Below are positions 1 through 5,878 of a DNA stretch of 8,256 bases, in pieces. The position numbers and the translations under genes are program-made. The notes beneath the pieces are model-generated. The model searched no databases. It saw only the letters and a list, made by a program, of their open reading frames with translations, and was not told where the DNA came from. Position 1 is the first letter of the stretch; every line of letters begins with the position of its first letter. The stretch comes from an uncultured Prevotellaceae bacterium (GTDB taxonomy: Bacteria; Bacteroidota; Bacteroidia; Bacteroidales; Bacteroidaceae): NCBI GenBank assembly GCA_905202115.1, contig CAJKQZ010000115.1:1-8256 (forward strand). Reading direction: 5' to 3'.

Positions 1-52
1 AACGACCCCCTGATTAACAGTCAGGTGCTCTAACCAACTGAGCTACTGAAGC
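1..52 (-). tRNA. tRNA-Asn (anticodon GTT), 3' part cut by window edge
   Basis: Read on the minus strand, the gene begins at 52 with a seven-base acceptor strand (GCTTCAG), then T8-A9, a D-arm with GCTC/GAGC pairing around AGTTGGTTA, and an anticodon arm CCTGA-CTGTTAA-TCAGG. The middle of the seven-base loop is GTT, which reads Asn codons. The T-arm, the 3' acceptor strand and any CCA lie beyond position 1, so their pairing cannot be checked. The product delivers asparagine to the ribosome. A Bacteroidales-type -7 box on the minus strand at 75-82 lies at a suitable distance to start transcription about 15 bases before the tRNA. Confidence 0.93.
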
Positions 53-65
53 AGTCTTTTTGTAG

Positions 66-95
66 TTTGCGGTGCAAAAGTACGCGTTATTTTTG
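66..95 (+). promoter_or_regulatory. Probable promoter of the PfkB-family kinase gene
   Basis: TTTG at 66-69 is followed after 18 bases by TATTTTTG at 88-95, matching the Bacteroidales TTTG / TAnnTTTG pattern with slightly short spacing. A start near 102 would give a leader of about 30 bases. A second -7-like box, TATATTTG, lies at 106-113 but has no TTTG at the right distance and would leave only about 12 bases before the ATG. The minus-strand -7 box of the tRNA sits inside the spacer of this promoter. Confidence 0.5.
75..82 (-). promoter_or_regulatory. Probable -7 box of the tRNA-Asn promoter
   Basis: The minus strand reads TACTTTTG here, an exact match to the Bacteroidales -7 consensus TAnnTTTG. 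Transcription would start near 67-69 and reach the tRNA 5' end at 52 after a short leader. No clear TTTG -33 element is visible 19-21 bases upstream on this strand. The region there is AT-rich (about 99-106), so the upstream half is weak or degenerate. Confidence 0.6.
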
Positions 96-131
96 AATTA
101 AAGAATATATTTGCATTAAAAATTTGTTTTA

Positions 132-1133
132 ATGGACAAAATTATAGGAATGGGGAATGTTCTGGTCGACATTCTCGCACACATTAAAAGCGATGACGTG
201 CTTGCGGAAATGAATCTGCCCAAAGGTTCAATGCAGCTTATCGACAAGGACAGATACACAGAAGTAAGCAAACGCATAAACGCGCTCAATCCGAGTCTGG
301 CCTCGGGCGGTTCGGCGGCAAACACCATAATAGCGCTCGCACGCTTGGGAAACACTCCCGCGCTCATAGGCAAAATAGGCAATGACGAACACGGGGAGTT
401 TTACGAAACAGTATGCCGTCAGGCCGGAGCGGAAACACACTTTCTGCATTCAGACACAAGCACCGGCATAGCCTCGACATTCATTTCGCCCGACGGGCAA
501 CGCACATTTGCAACCTACCTCGGTGCAGCGGCCGAACTTGCCCCCTCCGAACTCTGCGACAAGATGTTCGAAGGCTGCAAGTACCTCTACCTCGAAGGCT
601 ACCTCGTGCAGAATCATCCGCTCATGGACCGAGCCGCAGAGCTTGCCCGCAGCCGCGGAATAAAGATATGCCTCGACATGGCGAGCTACAACATAGTAGA
701 AGCCGACAGGGAATATTTCACCTACTTTGTAAAGAATTACGTCGACATTGTTTTTGCCAACGAGGAGGAGAGCCGCGCCTTCACCGGCCTCGCCCCGCGC
801 GAAGCACTCGACGCTATCGCCGCCGACTGCGACATAGCCGTCGTGAAACTCGGAGCGCAAGGTTCCACAGCCGCGAAAAAAGCAACCGCCGGCAACATGG
901 CCGAAACGGCCTCCTGCCCCGCAGGAAAAGTAAGCCACATTGTCGACACCACAGCCGCAGGCGACTTTTTCGCCGCCGGATTCCTGCACGCCCTTTCCCG
1001 AGGCTGCACGCTCAAAGCCTGTCTCGAGGCAGGCACAGTGCTTTCTACCGAAGTGATACAGGTAGTAGGCACCACGCTTTCGGCAGAGCGGTGGGATGAC
1101 ATACGCCGCCGTGTGAACGACATCTGTAAATAG
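132..1133 (+). CDS. PfkB-family carbohydrate/nucleoside kinase, adenosine-kinase-like
   Basis: This 333-residue protein belongs to the ribokinase/PfkB fold, cytosolic enzymes that move the ATP gamma-phosphate to a sugar or nucleoside hydroxyl. The N-terminal family signature is visible as SGGSAANT (residues 58-65), which lines the substrate pocket. The NxxE Mg-binding motif appears as N210-E213. The C-terminal signature DTTAAGD (272-278) supplies the anion hole and the catalytic base D278. Length is normal for the family, so the gene looks intact. The ATG at 132 is favoured because the strand MDKIIGMGNVLVDIL then begins as expected for such kinases, and no SD is seen, as is usual in Bacteroidales. 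The closest resemblance I recognise is to the group annotated as adenosine kinase, but substrate choice in this fold cannot be read reliably, so ribose, fructose or another nucleoside remain possible. It lies 16 bases upstream of the S41 peptidase gene with no terminator between them, suggesting one transcript. Confidence 0.9.
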   Translation: MDKIIGMGNVLVDILAHIKSDDVLAEMNLPKGSMQLIDKDRYTEVSKRINALNPSLASGGSAANTIIALARLGNTPALIGKIGNDEHGEFYETVCRQAGAETHFLHSDTSTGIASTFISPDGQRTFATYLGAAAELAPSELCDKMFEGCKYLYLEGYLVQNHPLMDRAAELARSRGIKICLDMASYNIVEADREYFTYFVKNYVDIVFANEEESRAFTGLAPREALDAIAADCDIAVVKLGAQGSTAAKKATAGNMAETASCPAGKVSHIVDTTAAGDFFAAGFLHALSRGCTLKACLEAGTVLSTEVIQVVGTTLSAERWDDIRRRVNDICK

Positions 1134-1149
1134 AACAAAAACATAAACG

Positions 1150-2829
1150 ATGAAACGGATTATCCTGTTCTTAGCTGCAACGGCATGGCTTGCGCTGCCC
1201 GCCGACGCGCAGAAAAACCATAATTTCAAGGTTTCGAAAAACCTTGAAATCTTCAACAGCCTGTTCAAGCAGCTCGATCTTTACTACGTAGACACGCTGA
1301 ACGCCGACAAGCTGATAAAAGAAGCCGCCGGCTCAATGCTCGAAACGCTCGATCCCTATACCGACTACTTTCCCGACGACGAGCGGAGCGACCTAAAGCA
1401 GATGCTCACAGGCAAGTATGCGGGAATCGGCGCGCTCATCCATTATTCCAAAACCGAAGACCGCTGCATAATAGCCGAACCCTTTGAAAACACTCCCGCC
1501 GCCGAATCGGGATTGAAAGCAGGCGACATAATTCTGAGCATATCGGGCAAGGAATTCGGTCCGAAAGGCGCACAGGAAACAAACGACTTCACATCGTCGG
1601 TTAGCAATGCCCTGCGCGGCGAACCGGGTACGAGTTTCATAGTCAAGATTCAGCGCCCGGGCGAAGAGCAGCCGCGCGAAATAAAAATAACACGCCAGGC
1701 CATAAAGACGCCTCCTGTTTCATATTACGGCATAATCGACGGAAAAACCGGCTACATCCACCTTTCGGGCTTTCCCGAGGGTGCGGCCAACGACGTGCGC
1801 CGCGCCGTAATAGACCTCAAGCAGCAGGGCGCAAAACAAATGGTGCTCGACCTGCGCAACAACGGCGGCGGCTCCATGCAGGAAGCCATAGAGATAGTAA
1901 ACCTGTTTATCGGAAAAGGCAAAACCGTTGTAGAACTAAAAGGCAAAATCAAGGCAGCCAACGAAATCTACAAAACGCAGCGCGAGGCTCTCGACCCCGA
2001 CATTCCGTTAGCCATATTGGTGAACGGCTCCACGGCGTCGTCGTCCGAAATCACTGCCGGCACGCTCCAGGACTACGACCGCGCAGTGATAATAGGCACG
2101 CGCACCTACGGCAAGGGCCTTGTGCAGCAAACGCGCCCGCTTCCATACGACGGCGTGCTTAAACTCACCACCAGCAAGTACTACATACCCTCGGGCCGCT
2201 GTATCCAGGCAATAGACTACTCCCACCGCAACGCCGCAGGCGCCGCAGACCGCATTCCCGACAGCCTTACAAGCGTGTTCCACACGGCAGCAGGCCGCCC
2301 CGTGCGCGACGGAGGAGGCATAACCCCCGACAGCATAGTAAAACTGGACAGCGTGGCGAACATAGTGCTTTATCTCAACCCCGGCATGACAACGAGCGAC
2401 GTGCTGTTCAACTTCGTGACCGAATACACCCACAGACACGCAACTGTCGACGCTCCCGAGAAATTCGACATCTCCGACGAAGAATACGAAAACTTCAAAC
2501 GCTACGCCAAAGAGCACAAGTTCACCTACGACCGCCAGAGCGTAAAGCTGCTCGACAACCTTAAAAAGGTGGCACGTTTCGAAGGCTATGACGTGACAGA
2601 GGAAATAAAGAACCTCGAGGCCAAGCTCACACACGACGAGGATTACGACTTCGACCACTGGAAGTCGGAAATAAAAAAGCTGCTCAACAACGAAATCATG
2701 TTGCGATATTATTATCGTCGCGGCCTTGTTAGGAACTCGCTCAACGGCGACAAGCAGCTCGAAACAGCCATAGCCGTGCTGAACAACCGGCAAGAATACG
2801 ACAAGATACTCTCTCCCGAAAGCAAGTAA
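1150..2829 (+). CDS. Exported S41-family C-terminal processing peptidase with PDZ domain
   Basis: The 559-residue product starts with a signal peptide (Lys-Arg, a hydrophobic run, then a likely cut after ADA near residue 20), so it acts in the periplasm or envelope. A PDZ-like domain lies at about 88-180 (GKYAGIGALI to the ITRQAI strand) and would bind substrate C-termini. The S41 protease core follows, with DLRNNGGG at 234-241. The catalytic Ser-Lys dyad is visible as S297 (in GSTASSSEI) and K322 (in TYGKGLVQ). Their 25-residue spacing equals that in E. coli Prc (S452/K477). Beyond about residue 430 there is a charged, probably helical C-terminal extension of some 120 residues. I believe this extension occurs in related Bacteroidota S41 proteins, and its function is unknown. 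Substrates are unknown. The family trims or degrades envelope proteins. Probably co-transcribed with the upstream kinase gene. The stop is followed by a 328-base gap holding a repeat. Confidence 0.93.
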   Translation: MKRIILFLAATAWLALPADAQKNHNFKVSKNLEIFNSLFKQLDLYYVDTLNADKLIKEAAGSMLETLDPYTDYFPDDERSDLKQMLTGKYAGIGALIHYSKTEDRCIIAEPFENTPAAESGLKAGDIILSISGKEFGPKGAQETNDFTSSVSNALRGEPGTSFIVKIQRPGEEQPREIKITRQAIKTPPVSYYGIIDGKTGYIHLSGFPEGAANDVRRAVIDLKQQGAKQMVLDLRNNGGGSMQEAIEIVNLFIGKGKTVVELKGKIKAANEIYKTQREALDPDIPLAILVNGSTASSSEITAGTLQDYDRAVIIGTRTYGKGLVQQTRPLPYDGVLKLTTSKYYIPSGRCIQAIDYSHRNAAGAADRIPDSLTSVFHTAAGRPVRDGGGITPDSIVKLDSVANIVLYLNPGMTTSDVLFNFVTEYTHRHATVDAPEKFDISDEEYENFKRYAKEHKFTYDRQSVKLLDNLKKVARFEGYDVTEEIKNLEAKLTHDEDYDFDHWKSEIKKLLNNEIMLRYYYRRGLVRNSLNGDKQLETAIAVLNNRQEYDKILSPESK

Positions 2830-2898
2830 GCATTTTCGGCAATTTCATCGGCTGAACAAAAAAGCACAGTAAAAAAATATTTTTTATTTTTTTTCGCA

Positions 2899-3030
2899 AT
2901 GAAAAACCTCCCGCAGATAATTCAAAATACAAGGGAGATAATCGAAAATATGTCTGAGATAATTCAAAATATCTCAGACATATTTTTTGCTACATATACA
3001 CACGCTGATTATCAAGAGCTTGACAGGTGA
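2899..3030 (+). CDS. Possible 43-residue heptad-repeat peptide inside an intergenic repeat
   Basis: An ATG at 2899 opens a frame of 43 codons ending in TGA at 3028-3030. The 21-bp period of the underlying repeat makes seven-residue units such as REIIENM, SEIIQNI and SDIFFAT. The Ile spacing would suit an amphipathic helix. Arguments against a real gene are strong. The bases just before the ATG are nearly all T with no ribosome site. The two related repeat copies (5629-5695 and 8182-8256) carry stops in this frame, and the 8182 copy has no ATG at the matching place. I recognise no family. Most likely this frame is a by-product of a structural repeat. Confidence 0.15.
   Translation: MKNLPQIIQNTREIIENMSEIIQNISDIFFATYTHADYQELDR
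2902..2988 (+). repeat. Intergenic 21-bp-period palindromic repeat, copy 1
   Basis: Three abutting 21-bp units start at 2915, 2936 and 2957. Each begins AGATAATTCAAAATA or a close variant (TC replaced by CG in the second) and ends in a variable 6-base tail (CAAGGG, TGTCTG, TCTCAG). The 5' part also contains CTCCC (2908-2912) paired with GGGAG (2933-2937). The third unit and its flanks form a long hairpin, listed separately. Positions 2902-2976 match 8182-8256 at 71 of 75 bases with no gap, and 40 bases in a row (2922-2961) are identical. An A-tract/T-tract (about 2871-2885) precedes it, as another precedes the 8182 copy. It lies between the S41 peptidase stop and the tyrS promoter. Confidence 0.85.
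2945..2988 (+). terminator. AT-rich hairpin with T-run, possible terminator of the S41 transcript
   Basis: A perfect 17-bp inverted repeat has arms at 2945-2961 and 2970-2986 around an 8-base loop (ATTCAAAA). A run of six T at 2983-2988 closes it, partly overlapping the right arm. No other hairpin with a T-run is evident between the peptidase stop (2829) and the tyrS promoter (3083), so this is the best candidate for ending the kinase-peptidase transcript. The stem is AT-rich and belongs to the dispersed repeat, so a role other than termination is equally possible. Confidence 0.45.
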
Positions 3031-3082
3031 CCGTTTTTGTCTGCATTTTTTCGCCAGCACAGACAACGCCAACATAAGATAA

Positions 3083-3114
3083 TTTGCAGGTGCAACTAAA
3101 AAATAGTACTTTTG
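3083..3114 (+). promoter_or_regulatory. Promoter of tyrS (Bacteroidales -33/-7 type)
   Basis: TTTG at 3083-3086 is followed by exactly 20 bases and then TACTTTTG at 3107-3114, a full match to the TTTG / TAnnTTTG consensus at ideal spacing. Transcription should start near 3121, leaving a leader of about 37 bases before the tyrS ATG. That leader is too short for a T-box or other riboswitch, and none is visible. Confidence 0.8.
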
Positions 3115-3157
3115 CCCACAAACAAATAACAACTTTATAACAATACACAAGACACCG

Positions 3158-4453
3158 ATGAATTTCGTTGACGAAATAAAATGGCGCGGGATGCTTCATC
3201 AGATGATGCCCGGCACTGACGAGTTGTTCCAGAAAGAACAAGTTACGGCATACGTAGGAATAGACCCGACGGCCGATTCCCTTCACATAGGCCACCTGTG
3301 CGGCGTTATGATGCTGAGACACCTGCAGCGCGCGGGCCACAAACCCATAGCCCTCGTGGGCGGAGCCACGGGAATGATTGGCGACCCCTCGGGAAAAAGC
3401 CAGGAACGCAACCTGCTCGACGAGGCAACCCTTACACACAACGTGAGTTGTATAAAAAAGCAGCTGGCACACTTCCTCGACTTTGAAAGCGACGCCCCGA
3501 ACCGCGCGGAACTCGTGAACAACTACGACTGGATGAAAAACTTCACGTTCCTCGATTTTGCACGCGACATAGGCAAACACATCACCGTAAACTACATGAT
3601 GGCAAAGGAAAGCGTGCAGAAACGGCTCAACGGTGAAGCGCGCGACGGCCTGTCGTTCACCGAATTCACCTATCAACTGCTCCAGGGATACGACTTCCTG
3701 CACCTTTACAAAACAAAAAACTGCAAACTCCAAATGGGCGGAAGCGACCAGTGGGGAAACATCACCACCGGAACCGAACTCATACGCCGCACACTCGGAG
3801 CCGGAGCCGAAGCATACGCACTCACCTGTCCGCTCATCACAAAAAGCGACGGCCGCAAGTTCGGCAAAACCGAAAGCGGCAACGTATGGCTCGACCCCAA
3901 CCGCACGACGCCCTACACTTTCTATCAGTTCTGGCTTAACGTGGCCGACGACGAAGCAGAAAAGTACATAAAGATATTCACTTCGCTCTCTCACGAGGAA
4001 ATCGACGCAGCAATAGCCGAACATCGCCAGGACCCGGGCCGGCGCACACTTCAGAAACTGCTCGGCAAGGAAATCACGACTATGGTTCACTCGCAAAAAG
4101 ACTACGAAACCGCAGTCGAGGCGTCGAACATACTCTTCGGAAAAGCCACCAAAGAGAACCTGCTCAAACTCGACGAAGCCACGCTGCTCGCCGTGTTCGA
4201 GGGAGTGCCCGTGTTCGAGGTTGAAAAAGACAAGATGCTCGGTGCACGCGCAGTCGACCTGCTTGCCGAAACAACAAAGTGCTTCGCCTCGAAAGGCGAG
4301 ATGAGAAAACTCACGCAAGGCGGCGGAGTAAGCATAAACAAAGAGAAACTCAACGTTTTCGACCGAGAAATCTCCGAAAACGACCTGCTCAACGGACGAT
4401 ACGTCATAGTGCAGCGCGGAAAGAAAAACTACTTCCTTATAATAGCAAAGTAA
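3158..4453 (+). CDS. tyrS: Tyrosyl-tRNA synthetase
   Basis: This 431-residue class I aminoacyl-tRNA synthetase charges tRNA-Tyr with tyrosine in the cytoplasm, using ATP. The Rossmann catalytic domain begins with the tyrosine pocket (YVGIDPTADSLH, from residue 32) and the HIGH motif is exact at 43-46. The conserved helix YQLLQGYDF and the loop GGSDQWGNI, which contact tyrosine and ATP, follow. The second signature, the KMSKS loop, appears as KFGKT at 234-238, a usual bacterial TyrS variant. An S4-like RNA-binding domain occupies roughly the last 65 residues (from GEMRKLTQGGGVSIN). Length and domain order are normal. The ATG at 3158 places the first helix correctly before the catalytic domain and fits the promoter at 3083-3114. 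It is expressed alone: it has its own promoter upstream and a strong rho-independent hairpin 10 bases after the stop. Confidence 0.97.
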   Translation: MNFVDEIKWRGMLHQMMPGTDELFQKEQVTAYVGIDPTADSLHIGHLCGVMMLRHLQRAGHKPIALVGGATGMIGDPSGKSQERNLLDEATLTHNVSCIKKQLAHFLDFESDAPNRAELVNNYDWMKNFTFLDFARDIGKHITVNYMMAKESVQKRLNGEARDGLSFTEFTYQLLQGYDFLHLYKTKNCKLQMGGSDQWGNITTGTELIRRTLGAGAEAYALTCPLITKSDGRKFGKTESGNVWLDPNRTTPYTFYQFWLNVADDEAEKYIKIFTSLSHEEIDAAIAEHRQDPGRRTLQKLLGKEITTMVHSQKDYETAVEASNILFGKATKENLLKLDEATLLAVFEGVPVFEVEKDKMLGARAVDLLAETTKCFASKGEMRKLTQGGGVSINKEKLNVFDREISENDLLNGRYVIVQRGKKNYFLIIAK

Positions 4454-4463
4454 ACCTTTAACC

Positions 4464-4505
4464 TGCGGGGGCTGCTCATACAGACAACAGCCCTCGCAAT
4501 TTTTT
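4464..4505 (+). terminator. Rho-independent terminator after tyrS
   Basis: The arms TGCGGGGGCTG (4464-4474) and CAGCCCTCGCA (4488-4498) form an 11-bp GC-rich stem with one G-T pair and a 13-base loop. A T-run follows at 4500-4505. It starts 10 bases after the tyrS stop and ends only 14 bases before the next ATG at 4520. It may therefore also limit or control expression of the downstream metallophosphoesterase. Confidence 0.88.
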
Positions 4506-4519
4506 CAACACCTTACATC

Positions 4520-5602
4520 ATGAAACCGAAAACATTCATCCTTGCAGCCGCAGCGTCCGTTCTCACGCTCCAGGCGGCCGCACAGAACCGCGCCGACCGG
4601 CAGAAGCTCGACAATCCCGATTCATTCTCGATGATTCTCATGGGCGACCCGCAGTCGTACATAAAATACGACATCAACCAGCCCATTTTCGAACTCACCA
4701 CCGCATGGACAGCTGACAACATAGACAATCTCCGTATTAAAGCGGTTCTCGTAACCGGCGACCTCGTCGAAACGAATGAGAACCTCGTTCCAGTGCGCAG
4801 CATGGCCAACCAAACGTCGCGCCAGATGTGGGAATCGGTATCGCGCGCCTTTGAACGCCTCGACAACAAGGTTCCTTATATCATCTCGGCCGGCAATCAC
4901 GACTACGGTTACCGCAGTTCGGAAAACGGCAACACGCATTTTCCGGATTATTTCCCCGTGGAACGCAATTCCACCTGGAACAACGTGCTTGTAAGCGTGT
5001 TTCCCAACCGCAGCGGCGTGCAGTCGCTCGAAAACTCGGCCTATGAATTTTCCGACGCCAACTGGGGGAAACTCCTCGTAGTAACAAGCGAGTTCGCCCC
5101 GCGCGACGAGGTGCTTGAATGGGCCAAAAACCTATGCCAAAGCGACAAATACAAGAATCACCGCGTGATTTTCATGACCCACAGCTTCCTGAAAGGCGGC
5201 GAGAAAGCCGAACGCATATCCAACGAGGGCTACAAGATTTCTCCCCGCAACTGGGGACAGGCCATCTGGGACAAGCTCGTGAACGTAACGCCCAACATAC
5301 GTTGCGTTATCTGCGGACACGCCGGCGAGCCAGGAGACTTCCAGGCTTCCGTATCGTATCGCGAAGACAAGAACGCCGCAGGAATCACCGTTCCGCAGAT
5401 GATGTTCAACGTGCAGGTGCTCGGCGGGGGCTGGGAGGGAAACGGCGGCGACGGCTGGCTGAGAATTCTCGAGTTCAAGCCCGACGGCAAGACCGTAAGC
5501 GTGAAAACCTATTCGCCGCTCTTCGGAATTTCGCCCACAACCAAACAATTCGCCCACCGCACGGGGAAATTCGACTGCTTCGACATGATTCTTGCCAAGT
5601 GA
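4520..5602 (+). CDS. Exported calcineurin-like metallophosphoesterase
   Basis: The 360-residue product has a clear signal peptide (KPK, hydrophobic run, likely cut after AAAQ near residue 22), so it works outside the cytoplasm. The two-metal phosphoesterase motifs occur in order: GDPQ (D43, Q45), GDLVE (D81), GNHD (N126, H127, D128), MTHS (H221) and GHAG (H267). Two positions differ from the common pattern: the first motif is DxQ rather than DxH, and the last is GHxG rather than GHxH. Both occur in some subgroups of this superfamily, so the enzyme is probably active, but metal choice and substrate cannot be predicted. The stretch of about 130-180 (HFPDYFPVERNSTWNN) is a family-specific insert after the GNHD loop. 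The ATG at 4520 is chosen because it gives the whole signal peptide. No promoter is evident between the tyrS terminator and this start, so it depends on read-through or on a promoter inside tyrS. A 21-bp-period repeat and a hairpin follow the stop. Confidence 0.9.
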   Translation: MKPKTFILAAAASVLTLQAAAQNRADRQKLDNPDSFSMILMGDPQSYIKYDINQPIFELTTAWTADNIDNLRIKAVLVTGDLVETNENLVPVRSMANQTSRQMWESVSRAFERLDNKVPYIISAGNHDYGYRSSENGNTHFPDYFPVERNSTWNNVLVSVFPNRSGVQSLENSAYEFSDANWGKLLVVTSEFAPRDEVLEWAKNLCQSDKYKNHRVIFMTHSFLKGGEKAERISNEGYKISPRNWGQAIWDKLVNVTPNIRCVICGHAGEPGDFQASVSYREDKNAAGITVPQMMFNVQVLGGGWEGNGGDGWLRILEFKPDGKTVSVKTYSPLFGISPTTKQFAHRTGKFDCFDMILAK

Positions 5603-5628
5603 AACGGAAACCGCAAAAAAGCTCCCGC

Positions 5629-5695
5629 TTGTAAAAAAAATTATCTCAGAGATAATTTGAAATATGTCAGACATATTTTAAAATATCTCAGACAT
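5629..5695. repeat. Intergenic 21-bp-period palindromic repeat, copy 2
   Basis: Two good 21-bp units (5650-5670 and 5671-5691) follow one degenerate unit (5629-5649) that keeps only the TCTCAG tail in phase. Dyad centres fall at 5648 (10-bp arms), 5669 (9-bp arms) and 5679.5 (ATATTTTAAAATAT), that is 21 and then 10.5 bases apart. The element can be aligned to the other copies in both directions because it is nearly symmetrical. Its longest exact match is 23 bases, 5673-5695 on the minus strand against 8230-8252 on the plus strand. Frames that resemble the copy 1 peptide are broken by TGA and TAA. It lies in the 3' region of the metallophosphoesterase gene, directly before a GC-rich hairpin. 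Confidence 0.8.
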
Positions 5696-5700
5696 GTGAA

Positions 5701-5730
5701 AAACCCGCCGGCGAAAGAGTCGGCGGGTTT
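5701..5730. terminator. GC-rich hairpin, probable (bidirectional) terminator after the metallophosphoesterase gene
   Basis: A perfect 10-bp stem, AAACCCGCCG (5701-5710) with CGGCGGGTTT (5721-5730), can extend inward by a G-T and a C-G pair to leave a GAAAGA loop. On the plus strand only three T follow the GC part, a weak tail. On the minus strand it is followed by five T (before CAC), so the hairpin would stop transcription in that direction at least as well. The metallophosphoesterase stop lies about 100 bases upstream and the rmuC promoter about 80 bases downstream, so it most likely separates these two units. Confidence 0.7.
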
Positions 5731-5812
5731 GCGCATCTGCCAGCCGCATTGCAGGAAAAAACAACTCCACACCACACACAGCACCCGCCATACGGAACAC
5801 AGACAGCATAAA

Positions 5813-5844
5813 TTTGGGCATATCGCAATGTTTTCCTATTTTTG
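5813..5844 (+). promoter_or_regulatory. Promoter of rmuC (Bacteroidales -33/-7 type)
   Basis: TTTG at 5813-5816 and TATTTTTG at 5837-5844 are separated by exactly 20 bases, the same ideal geometry as the tyrS promoter. Transcription would start near 5851 and leave a leader of about 28 bases to the ATG at 5879. This argues for the rmuC start at 5879 and against a coding frame opening at 5842 inside the -7 box. Confidence 0.78.
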
Positions 5845-5878
5845 AAGTTAGGAAAATCCGCATATCAACGAAAACAGC

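Noticed and set aside
450..1268. Minus-strand open frame of 272 codons over the kinase gene
   Set aside because: It covers the kinase catalytic region and the start of the S41 gene in antisense, and has no recognisable motif.
2902..2988. CRISPR array because of regularly spaced repeats
   Set aside because: The units abut at 21 bases with no unique spacers, are palindromic throughout, recur at three separate sites, and no cas gene is present.
3115..3157. T-box or other riboswitch in the tyrS leader
   Set aside because: The predicted leader is only about 37 bases, has no stem structure, and T-box control is not expected in Bacteroidales.
2990..4318. Long minus-strand open frame of 442 codons opposite tyrS
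   Set aside because: It lies antisense to a complete tyrS with all motifs. Its translation is Cys/Val/Phe-rich with no domain, a typical shadow of GC-biased codons on the other strand.
5657..5845. 62-codon frame starting in repeat copy 2 (MKYVRHILKYLRH...)
   Set aside because: It runs through the repeat, the GC hairpin and into the rmuC promoter. Composition follows the repeat and hairpin, so it is incidental.
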